Part shown: piece by piece, positions 23,535 to 36,400 of the stretch
Layout of the letters: each line of letters opens with the position of its first letter
How positions within the stretch are numbered: position 1 is the stretch's first letter
Origin: Klebsormidium nitens
Taxonomy: Eukaryota > Streptophyta > Klebsormidiophyceae > Klebsormidiales > Klebsormidiaceae
Reading direction: 5' to 3'
Length of the DNA: 64,000 bases
Assembly (NCBI GenBank): GCA_000708835.1
Contig: DF237157.1
Location: 78,489-142,488 of the forward strand
Program-made: the position numbers and the translations under genes
The notes under the pieces: model-generated
Database searches by the model: none
What the model was told of the DNA's origin: nothing
What the model saw: the letters and a program-made list of their open reading frames with translations, nothing else

Positions 23535-26328
23535 ATGTTGCGCCTTGGGCTGCTGCTCTTGGTGAGCCTGTGGGGAAGCGGGTTTATAAGCGGGGTGTGC
23601 TCCTTCACTATGGAGGAGCTGACCAACATTGTTCAGGCTCCCCTCTCGAGTGTAACCTCCATAGAGAGCTCTAAGTATCTGCTCTCTGGCCCCATTCCTC
23701 CTGAACTTGGTGGCCTGACCAACCTCGTTCGGCTTAACCTTTCCAACAACTTCCTTTCAGGCCCCATTCCTCCCTGAGCTTGGTAAACTGACCCAGTTGA
23801 CTCTACTCGATTTGGGTAGAAATTCACTTTCAGGCCCTATACCCCCCGAGCTCGGTGCGTTGCGGAGGCTCCAACAGCTCGGCCTCTATAATAACGACTT
23901 GTCAGGCCCCATTCCGTCAAAGATTGGCAATCTTCTTGACCTCATATATCTTGGCCTCTTCGAAAACCAACTCTCCGGTCCAATTCCTCCTGAGCTAGGG
24001 GGTCTCCAAAAGCTTACATATCTCTACCTCTCTTCAAACCGCCTATCGGGTCCAATTCCACCTGAGCTTGCTGGTGCCCGATACCTTCAGTTCCTCGACC
24101 TTGCTTCCAACCGCCTATCTGGTACAATTCCCCCCGAGCTTGGTACTCTATATCTTCAATTGATCTACCTCTATTACAACGACCTATCTGGCCCTGTCCC
24201 CGTCGGTATTCTGCTGTCCAAGGGATAGAAGAACTTCTATTTAAACGATGGCCTTACTATACCCCCAGAGCTTGGTGACCAGGTACATCTGACAACCCTC
24301 AACTTGAGCTCTTTGTATCTTACCGGACGTATTCCGGAAACGCTTGGCAGGCTGTCCAAGTTAACCTCCCTTGACCTGGGCAATAACTGGCTTGATGGTC
24401 CGATCCCCCCGGAGCTAGGCAACCTAACCAGATTGGCCAACCTTTCATTGGAAAATAACAACCTCTCGGGCAGTATACCCCCTCCCCTTGGCAGCCTGAC
24501 TGAGCTCACCTCCCTTTCATTAGGCAAGAACAAATTCTTTGGCCCCATCCCTGCCGAGCTTGGTAACCTAACCAAGCTCAAGTCCCTTTCGTTGGCTTGG
24601 AACAAGCTTTCAGGCCCCATTCCTGCCGCGCTTCGCAATCTGGTCAACCTTACTACACTTGACCTAAGCAATAATGGCCTCGTTGGCCCAATCCCTTCAG
24701 AGCTTAGCAGCCTGATCCACCTAGAAAGCCTCTCCCTCGCCTCCAACCAGATCTCGGGCCCCATCCTTCCGCAGCTCAGCAATCTTACCAACCTTACGTC
24801 CCTTGACTTGGGCAACAATAGCCTGTCGGGGCCCATTCTCCCAGAGCTCAGCAACCTGCGCAAACTCACCAAACTCGGCCTTCAGTCCAACAACCTTGTT
24901 GGAATCATCTCCCCTTCATTCAGCAGACTTACGCGTCTCAAGTATCTGTCCCTTGGAAACAACTACCTCTCGGGGTTCATCCCCTCTGAGTTCAGCAATT
25001 TGAGGGTCCTGTATTACCTCAACTTTGAGGCGACAGCGATTTCATGCAGCTATGTGAGCTGGCCAGTAGTCTCTGTACAAGAACTGGGACTTCCCTGTTC
25101 CCCGCCACCTTGGGTGCACCAACTCGCTCTGATCAAACTCACTATAGGGTTCGGAGACGCCTCTACTCGAGTTCTCGACCTGACAACTGTGCCTGCGGGT
25201 CTCTGTAACCAAATTAATGAGGGTGGCAGCGGTCTTGTGGAGGTTCGCAACTGCTCCGCTCTTACGAGCATCAAGTTTGGGCCAGCCTTCGACCAAACAA
25301 ACGGTGGGTACTCCTGTGCGGTGGATATGAGCTGCAACATCGGAACATTGACTAGTGACACAAGGCGAGAGATTTGCCTTCACGATATCGACATTTTTAC
25401 GAACACCACCTCCTTAAGCGAGTTCTGTGTAACTCCGGGGGCCACGAGGACTGTCATCACCGTCTACTCCATCCTTGGCGCCTTGGCTGCCGCGTTATGC
25501 TTTGCCTATTGGGCTATGACGCGTTTCAAGAAGGCGTTGACTCTGATTGGTGGGGGACTCGGCAAGCCGCACCCGCTAGTTACGTATGGGGTCTACCTAG
25601 GTGGCGTCGTTGGTGGAGCCGTTGTGTGGGCGGATCTTTACACCGACCTGCGCATCCTGGCTGAGGTCTGGGGGGGCTGGCCTCAGTGGGTGATCCTAGG
25701 ATCCATCCTCGCACCATACTTGGTCGGGGCCCTGTTTATTGCGGAAAGCTGTGTCGCCAGCGGTTTCGTCTTTGTACGTCCACCTCGTTTGCCGGGGTTG
25801 AGGTGGATTTGGCCCCCTCCACGTATGGACTCTGCCGCAGCCCTGCCACGGCTTCCTATGAGCCCGCTGAGGTGGGCGGTAGTGCTGGTTGTATGGCCGC
25901 TATTCCTCCCGGCGGTTGTCTTCCTCGACGTGGTGGCGTTTTTGGACAAGCTTGGCTTCCACCTTAAGCTGGGGGCACGTGTTTACGGCATGGAGCTCTG
26001 GTTCGACTCCCGCTCTTTAGTTGAGCTCGTACTGCGAACAGTGCCGCAGCTTGGGTTCCAGACGGTTGTGTTCATTGCGGGTAGCACGAAATACACGGCG
26101 CCAAATGTCTTTATTGACAAGGGTATCTTCTTGCAATCTATTGCCCTGTCTTCGGCATCCATACTCAGCCAATTCGTGTACACGTTGTGGGGTGCCATGG
26201 TCGTCTCGGAAAACCCTTTAGCAGTACTCTGGAGACGCATACGTTGTGTAGGCAGGTCGTGGGCGATCCAGATTCCCGTCCAACTTGATGAATATGAGGA
26301 GCAGAAGGGTGACAACATTCACGTTTAG
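23535..26328 (+). pseudogene. LRR ectodomain fused to multipass membrane domain, with a frameshift and an internal stop
   Basis: Plant-type receptor-like gene without a kinase. MLRLGLLLLVSLWGSGFISG is a signal peptide. Some 20 leucine-rich repeats of the 24-residue LSGPIPPELGNLT type follow, then a Cys-containing juxtamembrane region (25080-25430). The rest (25440-26230) has about six membrane segments, including ADLYTDLRILAEVW and LVELVLRTVPQLGFQTVVFI, and a short acidic tail. There is no intron. Two lesions interrupt it: one extra C in the run at 23771-23774 shifts frame in the second or third repeat, and an in-frame TAG at 24226-24228 follows a shortened repeat. Both sides remain fully open and LRR-like, so decay is recent, or one lesion is an assembly error, or the 674-aa frame from about 24304 is still expressed. 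The membrane half resembles XK-related scramblase-type proteins in layout (see findings). Confidence 0.8.
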
Positions 26329-27600
26329 ACTCTAGTGCTGATTAGTGGAAAGCGAACCATGCACCGTCGATACCTGTGAGTTTAGTGATTTCTTCTAGGC
26401 ACCAAGTGTCGCATGCTTCCTCGTTTAGGACAGACGTCCCATGCTTTCAGTGTCATTGTTAGGTCCTAGCATTGCTAAAGCTTGACCACATGTGCACGTC
26501 ACGAAATGGCAACCAGTACGGTATAGGTTCATATGAATCGTCTCAATGTATGAATTCGATCAGCATAGACTTGAACTGTATAGGATCTGTAAGTTTGGAA
26601 AAATATGGCTTCGCGTAGACTCACATAGACGGACTCATACTTAACATTGAAGGTTACCGTACGCAGTATTTTGTATCACTGCATAAAATTTTGAGACCGT
26701 GCATGTGGGTTTCATTTATAGAAAGCTTTAGATATGGATGGTGCCCTTATAGCAGTAATATCGTACTTATGTCACTAGATATGACCCTATATTTTCTCGT
26801 TGGTATAGCACAAGCCTGATGGCTCGAACATTATTTGAATGATCATGCAATTGCATTGTATCTCCTGCGTGACATGACATGCTGTATGACGGTTTCAATT
26901 TTGTGCATGAGCTGCCATGTGCGAAATCGCCTGCGGATTAATGATGAACCTGGCCGAAAGCTCTTATAAGTGCTCGATCGCGTGCACTGAGGGCCACGAT
27001 CGGGACTCGCGGTCTTCAGGACTGTCCCCTAACTCTCAATCCGATGCAAATCGCGGTTCACAGAGGGCCACGAACGTGGCCCGAGATTTGTAACCACCAC
27101 ACGCAATAGGTGGAATACCTAAAACGCAAAAGGCCGTTTGAGCATTGAGTAAAGTAGACTCTTGGGTGGCGGCGCACATGCAACAGTCCGGGCCGATTGC
27201 CTTTCGAAACATTTTATGTCTATGGAGTCCCCGGACTAGCGACTGTCCTGATATGTGCTTTCTGATTGAACCATAACAAATGGATGCAACGTGCCTAATT
27301 TGAGACCAAAGAAGTGCACGGGTACATCATGCATGCACTGACCGAGTTAGTTTGGACGCTCGCAAACGTGTTCGCTTTTAGTCAGCGCGATTCAGTCCTA
27401 CTGGCCGAGTCGTTTTTTCCTTGACGCAGGCTTAGTATTTGCGTGTTTGACATGTCTTTCTTTAGCACTGTAGGCACACGGTTATACCAGGGCTGCATTG
27501 GGTTATCAATCAGTGGCACCCTTGAAAAGGGAAACCCGTGGACCACATGTGAACTCTCCTCTTACGTTTTCTGGTCGCGTGCTACCGCCACTCCTTTACG
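26329..27600. other. Convergent intergenic region
   Basis: AT-richer sequence between the LRR gene and the dCMP deaminase 3' end. GAGGGCCACGA occurs twice (near 26990 and 27064). No exon, RNA gene or transposon recognised. Confidence 0.5.
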
Positions 27601-30600
27601 TCACCTGAAATCAAGTGTGATGGAAGCCTTAGCCGGCTTGTGTTGACACATCTGCAAAAACGATGGTAAAGATCATGATCCTTTTTCACAGCTCATCCGT
27701 ACTTCAGTACATAAAATCAGTGAAAGAGCTCTGGACCGATCAAGGCAAACCTTTCAGAAAAGAGACTGAAAGGTAACTGATTGGCGAAGACATTTGCGGG
27801 CCTCAGATTTGTTTGTAAGGGCACAACCAGGGCAGGGAACCTCGCTGACAGAAAGTAGCTGGACTCCAGAGGTGTGCGAAATCATGAATCGAACGGCAAA
27901 GAGGGTAGATGGGAGAGGCGCAACGCAAATTGGATTGAACGGCTCACCTTCACTCCCGCCAGTTTCAACAACCGTTTCGATGCTGCGTACGCAATTTCCG
28001 GCCGGGGATCCCCCGGTCCAATATCCCGCTCGTGGCCGCCCTTGTCCGTGTAGTAGATCACTTCCGAGATGCCCGACTGTAGACGAAAACGGTCTGGATT
28101 AGTTTTTGGTTTGAGAGTCTGACTTCTTAAACCTCATTCTACTTGCAATGCCCCCAAGCGTAATGTGTTTCTGAATGCTCTCTCCCCGGCTCACATCGAA
28201 ACGCAGGACACAATTCCGTAAAAAAAATCCTGTGCGAACTTCCTTCGAGCCGCTGATCACTGCAAAGCCAGGATAAGAGGAGGCTGTGACACCTGGCACG
28301 TGTTTTATCCGTTATATTCCGGACGAATGCCCGAGCACGGGTCTACGACAGAAGCGTCAGCCGCCCAAAATGTGAAACCGCTTGCGTGGAAGTTGCTCAC
28401 GAAAGCAGTGACCCAGGTATGCACCATTCGACGAAAAGGTGGGTGGAAACGGACGAGTGGATGGCTAGTATCTCGCAGAAACAGTGTAGGGCCCTCTTTC
28501 ATGAAATTTCGGCTGGAGTTGGCTCGGGATCGGCCAGGATGCTTCTGAGCGTACAGCTTGTTCAAGTTTATGGAAAGGATGGACGCTTTCAGTTACAGAA
28601 AGTACAAAGGGAACGACGGAAAATAAAGCAGCAAACGACAACCGAATGTTCCAGAACTGAAGTTGACAAGCTCAACCAGGCTGGAAATTAGTGGAAGCCC
28701 ATGTAAGCCTTCTGTGGCTTCTCTCGAGATGGAGCGGCTCATTCAAACGATAGAATATAAGGGAAAACGAAGGCTGACAGCAAGAGAGTGGACGTACCTG
28801 AATGATAAGCTTTGCGCACTCGTTGCACGGAAACATCGTGACGTACATCTTTTGGCCGGGGGCTGACGCGTGGTTCCGGTTCAGAATGGCGTTCAGCTCC
28901 GCGTGGCACACGTACCTGAGCGGAACGGAGAACAATGACGGACGTTGCGTTGATGAGAGGAGGTAACCATAGAACCGTAATTAGAAGGGAGAAGGACGCG
29001 CCATTTGCTCAAAAGACAATCGAAGTTTTAACTTCGAAGCTACGCACTGCGACAACCAAAAATAACAACATACCGGAGCTGATCCCTCCGAGGAGGAAAG
29101 GCTGACGGGGTTTTTCATGCCACTGTTCGACAGGCGTCCGGGAATTGTGCTCGTTATGCCAATCGACCCGAGTTTATCAGGAAGTGATTAGGGGGATTGG
29201 CCTTCCGTGTCACGAGTCCACAAGAAGCTTTACAAATCTTCAGCTTTTCGAAGTTCAGTATCTCCGTTTGATCTACTCAACTTGCCAGCGCCTCTCCCAT
29301 GCGTCAGCTTCTCGTAGCCATTTCGGATGATAGCCCTTTTCCTGACCGTTCAAATAAACATTGCATATGACTCTTTGCGGAAGGAGCGGCGATGTAAGCA
29401 GCTTCCGGGTCCCGCCCGAAACGATCGTGCCCTATTTGCAGAGCATAACTCTCCAGCTCGTGACTACGAATTGAAGCAAGAGCGACGCCTTACGGGTATT
29501 TTGTCTTGAGCAGGTCGCCATCTTTCGACGACTTGGCCCATGGCAGTTGGTCGTCCGAGCAGCCCCTGGGGAAACCATTGTACCCGATGCCTGTAGCGAA
29601 AAACGGAAGACTCTCGGTTGATCACTTAGGTTTCATGACTTGCAAAATCTGAGGTGTTAAATACGACGAGCAAGTTAGCACGAGCTGACGTCATCGGTCC
29701 CCAAAGCAGCGCCCCGGAAGCCGTTGTAAGCGATCCCTGCAGCAGGAACAAAAGCTGCTCGCTTACGTGCTTGTGAGACTGGAAGGTTTTGGGGGGAAAA
29801 GCAGGGGGCTTAATAGCAGTGACGTCATGACTGTCGCAAGCAAGAGCGCACGTCGAGTTTGAGAACGGCAAGCGCTCCATAGACCCTACGACATTCCCTT
29901 ACGTCTTCGCTCAGAAAGGGACGTGTAGAGAGCGTAACTTGAGCTGAGGGGACATTCGCTGAGAGAGTTGCAAGCACAGTTGAGGTCCGAAACGGATTCA
30001 AGAACGGACATGCTGGTCGAATATAATTCACACAATGTGGGCACAACTTTCCCCCTAAAATCTTAAGTAATCTTCTTCGAGTGTGCAGTTTTCTCGCTAC
30101 AATATCTGGCTGCATGGTAAACTCTCTGCGTCCCGCTTTCTCCTCGAAATGTGGTGTCCAAAATGCAGAACCTCTCGAAAGTCTGTTCGAAGTACTAAAT
30201 TGGCCCAACTCGCCGTCAGCCCCATCGTTCGTGGTCAGATTTATCAACTTAAAATGCTCAGAACTAACAGTCAGTCCGCGCGAAACAGATGTCCAGTAGG
30301 TACGGCATCGGATGGCCTAGCGTTCTTTAAGGTTTGCAGGCTTAAACCTTGGTAGAGCTTCGGAATTATGCATAAGACGTCAAGAAGCTGAGATTAATAG
30401 CTCGGATCTGGAACTTACCCAGGATGATGCGCTCCTGGCTTACGATGCACGCTCCAACCTGGGAAGAAAAAAACGAGCTGGGTTCAAAGCAGTTACCAAA
30501 GTCTCCAATTACAAGCGGCCTGAATACGACTTGAAAAGTCCGCAGCTTGCCTGTAGATTGTCACTCGTATTGAAGAACGATGAGAACGAGATAGAAATAC

Positions 30601-32460
30601 AGCGCTCGGATGTATAAGAAGGCAACAAGGAAGCCCAGGTCGTTTACTGCACACCTTTAACAATATGGGCACCCCTGCATAAAAACCAAATGAGTTGACT
30701 CCAAGTCCAAGAAGCGAACAAGAGCATCATACTTCACATGCAGAGAAACCAAGCTGCACTCACTTGCCGGTTTGGATCTTTTGATCTCTGGGCGCTCAGG
30801 AAAGCGACCGCCATAAAGTAGTCGTCCCAAGAAAGATATCTGTAAGGAAACAACGAGCGGTTCAGCTGAATGAAAGACTGAACACGCTCTTCAGATTGAC
30901 ACGCCTCTGCTGCGAGTGTCCAGGTATCTGTAGGTGCTTTCGCCTCTTAGACAAGATGAGGAAGACAGCTGGGCAGCCTGCTTGAATCTCCAAGGCTGTT
31001 GTTGACGCTGTGTGTGGAATTACAGATACAGTGTTCCGATTATGACTCTGCGTCTGAAGACGCAAGTACCGGCTTAGACCTGCCACAAACCTGTATCTGC
31101 CCTGCAAGAATGATGACATTCTAAACAGAACCCCCTGACCAATCTCTTCAGACAAGATTGACAACCCCAGGTCACTCAAGAGATGCCCAAGTTGCCACTT
31201 TCACAACTACCTGTATACAGACTACCTCAGCCTCTGCAGGCCTGACAACTGGGAACAGATTGCGAACACCGAACCGCTCACCCTTTCCGTTTTGAAGGGT
31301 CTTCTGGATCGGGCTTCCCTGGAAGTGCCGGCGAAGTTGCCCCAAGGCTCTGATCTAGCAATCGCGGCTGCTTCTCTGGTGTTCTCAAATCAATACTGCT
31401 AATGTCAGCAGATTGGCCGCTTGGGGAAGCTTCTCCTGAGTCTTTTGCCCCCTCTAAAAGCTCATCCAGCCGTCTGGACACTCCTGTTTCAGGATCTTGG
31501 CTTGACTTCCATGCATTCCGCTCTCTAGGGGGGTCCAGAGACTTGGTTTCAATGTGATCCGTCGCCAGGGGTTTGATATGGTGACTGCCTAAGGAGCCAG
31601 CCTCCTTGAAGCCGCTTTCCAAGGGCAGATCGTTCAATTTCTGTTTGGGAGGGTTTTGGGGCTGGTTCAATGATCTTTGATGTCCGCAGCAACATTGATG
31701 AGCAGAGTCACTTGCAGCCTGCAGGAATTGGGACGGGATGGATATGTGACCGGAGGATTTAATGTCGCTTGCGTCCCCAATCTGGACCCCATATCACCTT
31801 CCCAATGCCAAGGTCATTCTGTTTCGATGGGTTGCTTTACAACCCTTCAACCGTTTGAGCTCAGCAAGAAGACCTAGAACAACGTACGCAGCATCCAGTG
31901 AGGGAAAAGAAGCTCTGCGAGCATCAATGAACAAGCTTGCTTACCCTTTCACATGGTGTCTCACAGATGATAAGTGATTATAGGCTCTTCAGATTCCGCA
32001 GCATTGTGGGGGCTCATGCATGCTCGCACCTTCTAACACTCCTGGTGTGAAGCTTTTAGTGGCTGTTCCCCGAAATCATGTGCTCCTACAATTGCACAAT
32101 CTGACCTACTATAATGTTGATAGTTGTAAGACATTTTTGCTCAGTCAGGAAGCAAGAATGCAACGAGCACGGGTTGCAGTCTCACGCCAACCACGTGTCC
32201 CATTTTTCAACCTAGAGCTTGCTGTCATAGCTTGATACGTAAGGAGGATCCAATTCTTCATCTACCGAGAGTCCCACCTTTTCAACCCGTGAGTAATGGA
32301 AGCCCAGCCATCTCGACCACTTTTGTGCTTGCTCATGCACTTGATCATCGCCCACAACTTTCACCGCAAGGATGGTAGCAAGTGCGGCTGCGGCGCCACT
32401 GACAACTGCTACAGACGCTATCAGAGGGAGCGAGCTGGAAAGAGAGTCTGCATGGGCCAT
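27601..32460 (-). CDS. Deoxycytidylate (dCMP) deaminase, plant type with N-terminal membrane anchor, 8 exons, about 376 aa
   Basis: Zinc enzyme that deaminates dCMP to dUMP, feeding thymidylate synthesis. Exons on the minus strand: 32460-32278, 31718-31282, 30839-30764, 30458-30419, 29590-29494, 28915-28798, 28076-27948, 27651-27601; phases agree throughout. The core reads [48 protein letters not shown], then [10 protein letters not shown] (zinc His282 and catalytic Glu284) and [11 protein letters not shown] (zinc Cys308, Cys311), [12 protein letters not shown], and a tail ending in ITLDFR. Exon 1 encodes [20 protein letters not shown] plus more small hydrophobic residues, a membrane or import segment as in plant homologues. 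Its 3' end is uncertain: donors at 32277 and two nearby sites are all in phase. Exon 2 is a disordered linker of about 120 residues. The intron upstream of exon 5 holds a decayed copy of that exon. Confidence 0.92.
29685..29745 (-). repeat. Degenerate copy of dCMP deaminase exon 5 acceptor end
   Basis: On the minus strand a CTGCAG acceptor is followed by codons for [15 protein letters not shown], matching the real exon 5 start [13 protein letters not shown] that begins 146 bp further along the transcript. Present once, clearly diverged. Confidence 0.8.
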
Positions 32461-33449
32461 GGTAGGATGACCCAGCCCCCACCCTGCGAGCTGCAAGCTG
32501 GACTTTGTGCCCTTTTCACATGCGTAGCTGCTGTGAAGGCCACGCAAGCCCCACGGAACTGAAAATGTGGGGAGGTGAAAATGGCGTCTGGAGTGCGCGA
32601 AGCTCAAGTTGCTAGATGTTGATAGAGGGAGCGAGCTAAAGAGTTTGCAGAGCCATGCTACAAAACGTCAGCCACCAGCCCGCGAGTTGCAGATGCACAC
32701 TGGGATTCTGGAGCAAGTCTCGTGCCCTTGCCAACAAACGAGTGGTGCTGCTCTGAGAGGTGCCTGACTGAAATACCGCGGCCCTCTACGGTTGGCCTTT
32801 TGAAAAGCTCGAGTCAATGGATGTGAGCTGAGGATGGACAGAATTGAAGAAGAAACTTGCTGCCACCTTTGCTGCAGGGTCCAGGGAGTCAGCAAAGTCG
32901 AAGGAGACAGAGTCGCTCAGTGGACACAGAGAAAGTCAGTGGCACTGGCAGCACTGCCACTGGCAGTGGGAGAGAACTGCTGGCACCAGATCACCATTCA
33001 TGCAAGGGGGCGACCGAGCCGGCAGTCAAAAGCGCGGGGAAGTTGCTAGAAAGCAGTTCCTTGAACCGTTGGATCTCCACCCTGTTCACGATCCGAGGTA
33101 CAAAATCGCTCCCGAGCAGTGGCAATTCAAATTACGAAGCTGCGCAGTACAAATGTCAAAGCTCATTCATTGTTGATCAGAGATCTCCTGACATCAGGAA
33201 TCAGGATGAGATTCAGAACCAGACGGTGCATCCTTGCAGACATCCTGCAGAGCTTGTTTTGTGGCACCATACCGTAATCTTAGATCTAGGGAGATTTCTT
33301 GGTGGCGCTTCTCCTAAAGAGAAACTCGATACCTAGCTGAATCCATCAGTTCGTTGATTCCTAGCGGGAGGCTTGTTTTCCATAAGATCTATCATTCCCT
33401 GCTGGTGTCACGCAATTTAGCCTGGATGCCCGTTTGAAATTCCTGAACC
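32461..33449. other. Divergent intergenic region
   Basis: Between the dCMP deaminase start (minus) and the Tudor-protein start (plus). Several short frames, none with splice or family support. A short run of TGGCA/CTGCCA units lies near 32940-32965. Confidence 0.5.
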
Positions 33450-36400
33450 ATGGCGCAGGAAGGTCGAAAAGGTAGGAGGCCGGATCAGGTTTCAGTATAT
33501 TGCCTGCTGCTTGCTTTCCTTGTGGTATTTGCCCTGATAGTCAAACAAGTGACGACCAATTTGCCAAAAAGAAATGCCAGCATACTCTGAGTCTTAGTGT
33601 GTTGAAAGAGCCTGAAAATGAGCCATGAATGCTCAATTGCCCAGGAGCTGTACCTATGTCTTGCCTACAGTATGATTCACAAAGTCTTACCTGATATGCT
33701 CCTGTGAAAGCCTCTCAAGTTTTGTGCACAAGCCAGGCAGCTGGGACTCAAACAAGCGAGTCCAACAAAATCAGTCCTGGTCAACCTGTAGGGCCAATGG
33801 AGCAAGACCAGAACCTCCCGCCCACGCCGCTGTCCAGAAAGCAACAGCTCGAGCAATGGCAGGCACAGAAGCGCATGAGCGTGGAGTCGAGCAAGATCAT
33901 GAAGGGGACACCTGTGAAGGAGACCCCCACTTCTGTGAGGTGAGCGCTTGGGACGGCTGTTCGTTTCAACACCTTGCATGCATAGAAGAAGCTGGAGTAA
34001 CCCTCTGGCCTTCTGGAATAGTTGTATGCACAGCGTCACAATGGAAAGGGAAGCTGAAGATTATCAGGATTGCTTTGGGCTGTGCATAGCACCAGGTGAT
34101 TGAGGAAGCAGCAACATGAATCACAAGGAAGGTGTTTGTATTCTTCACAAGAAGGCCCAGTATCTGCTTCTTGGCAAATGTTTGCAGATGATTGCGGTTT
34201 GCTGAGTGGAACCAGCCCTTTGGATCTTCCAATGTTGCAACCCACTTCCAGTGCCGCCTCAGGACAATCAAGGAGACATGCAGTTTGGAGCACACTGAAG
34301 CTCATCCTGAGACAGACCTTAATCATGCTGGTGCCAAGGCCGGCGACTGGATGCCAGGCGGCTGACTGTACACTTTTGTTGCAGATTGGCCGTTACTCCT
34401 TTAGCAAGAGCCTCCCAACCTTTCATTACCCCCAGCACATCAAAAGCCGCACCGAGTGGGGCTCCTTTGGGCAACAACCCAGCACTTGTCAACTCAGAAG
34501 CAAACACGCCGCAAGCAGACCGGACAGCCAAGTACCTCCACAACGCCTCAGCCAAGCCCGCAGGCATCCTGTCCCCCGTCAAGATGGGCTACCCCCAGCG
34601 GACGCCTTCTAAAGTTGGGACTCCAAAAGCTGCTCGAGTGCCGCTTCCCGCCCCAGTAGAGAGTTCCAGACCAGCCCGGGTGGCCCTGCCTCGAACCCCC
34701 CTGCCCAGCAACGGCTTTAAGTGCCCCCCATCATTTGAGCAGAAGAAGGCCAAGGAGTGGACGCCCTTCAAGGGAGTGATGACCGGGCCGCTTGAAGCCA
34801 TTGCGGGGAGAGTGGCTGCCCTGAAGGGTTCGCTCACTCCTCAAGGGAAGGGGAAACAGGCAGGAGAAACCAGTGCCAAACCTGCAAGTGCTCTGGACAG
34901 TGAGGGAAGCCTTGGGGCAACTAGAGGTGTGGGGAAGGGCCAACTGCCGGCTATGAAGAATGAAGTAGAAGGAGTGGATGTCGAGCAGGCGGCGCACTCA
35001 AGCTACTGGCTGGGGAGGATCCGGGAGGCGGAGGTGCGGGGGGACCATGGTTCCGTGATCACTCTCTTTGAGCAGGCAGTGGAGTTCAACGCCCAGGTGG
35101 GGGGACCTGAACCTCGTTTTGGTTCTACCAAGTTGCCATTGCGATGAAAGATGCAGATGGTGCTTTCTTTCAAGCAGGACATGCGGCTGGGGCCCTGTTA
35201 CAGATACGACTATAGTGGACAAGCAGGGCAAAGGTTGGAAGGCTGTCTGTGTGTTTGAAGTGAGGGCAATGCCTCTCAGCTCCACGATTGATCGCAGGAC
35301 TGAATTGGCTAGTGGCTTCTCTTTCCTAGGCACTGATGCAAAGTTGCCTATGGGCCATGCCTTTCAGGCGGAAGCGACCGCATACTGCTTCTTGATGCTC
35401 AAACAGGGACTTGCTTGCTTGCTGCTCCTAATCTCTCCCCTTCCCTTCTACAAACGTCATGCTCAAAGCATGTTTGCCTGTGCAGCCTGCGGTTGACCTT
35501 GTCAAAGCACTCCAGCAGTACCGAGCAAAGCACATGGGGGGGCGCTCAACACAGCCTGATTCCCAGCTGGAGACAGGACTGCCCAAGGGGCAAACTTTTG
35601 ACACCCCCACCGCAACACTGTCTCAGAGGCAGGGGAGCCAACCAGGGGCGGAGGCACAGGGCTCCAAAGCAGAGGGTCCGGTCACGAGAACACCCGCACC
35701 AAACGTGCTCGACACTGCTTTACTGCCCGCTGTGGCTCCTGAAAAAGCCGTGGATGGTTCTGGGCAGATTGAGGAGACCGGGGACAAGCAGGTTGCCCAA
35801 GGAAATGGAAGCAGGGACAGTGGTACAGGCGCCGTTGTTCAGAGAGCTGCTTCTCCGCCTCTTACAATGGTAATCGTGACACCTGTCAGTCCGTCTGAGA
35901 GGGAGCGGCAGGCGAAGGGGGGAGTCCAGCGGGAAGGCTCACCTCCAGCCCAGGAGAAGGGAGAAGATTTCCAGGTACGCTCCAGTGTTTCAACCTTCGA
36001 AGAACTGCCGAGGATAGGTTCCTGTCCAGCAGAAAACCAGATTGCAGTTTTGTGAGTCCTCTGTGTGTGACGTGACTAGGTTTGAGAGGCACTTGCATGA
36101 ACATTCAGCACTTGAAAGATGATGCAAATTGGACTCGAGGTTTTCTCAGGAAGATGACGACTGTGAGAAATGTGACCAGATGGTACTCAAGTGTTCAAAC
36201 GGGATTTTGTTGTGGTGATCAACGGGGTCTTTGCTTGGTTCACTTTCCGTCACGATTATGTCACTTTCGCAACTCTGCAATCACGTCCATATCAAAGTTA
36301 ACACTCCCCCTTACAAGCAAAGAATGGTACTTTAAGCCTGTACTGAAGTTTTCTACATGCTTTTATCTGCAGTTCTACCTGACGCCCGTACGTCAGAGCC

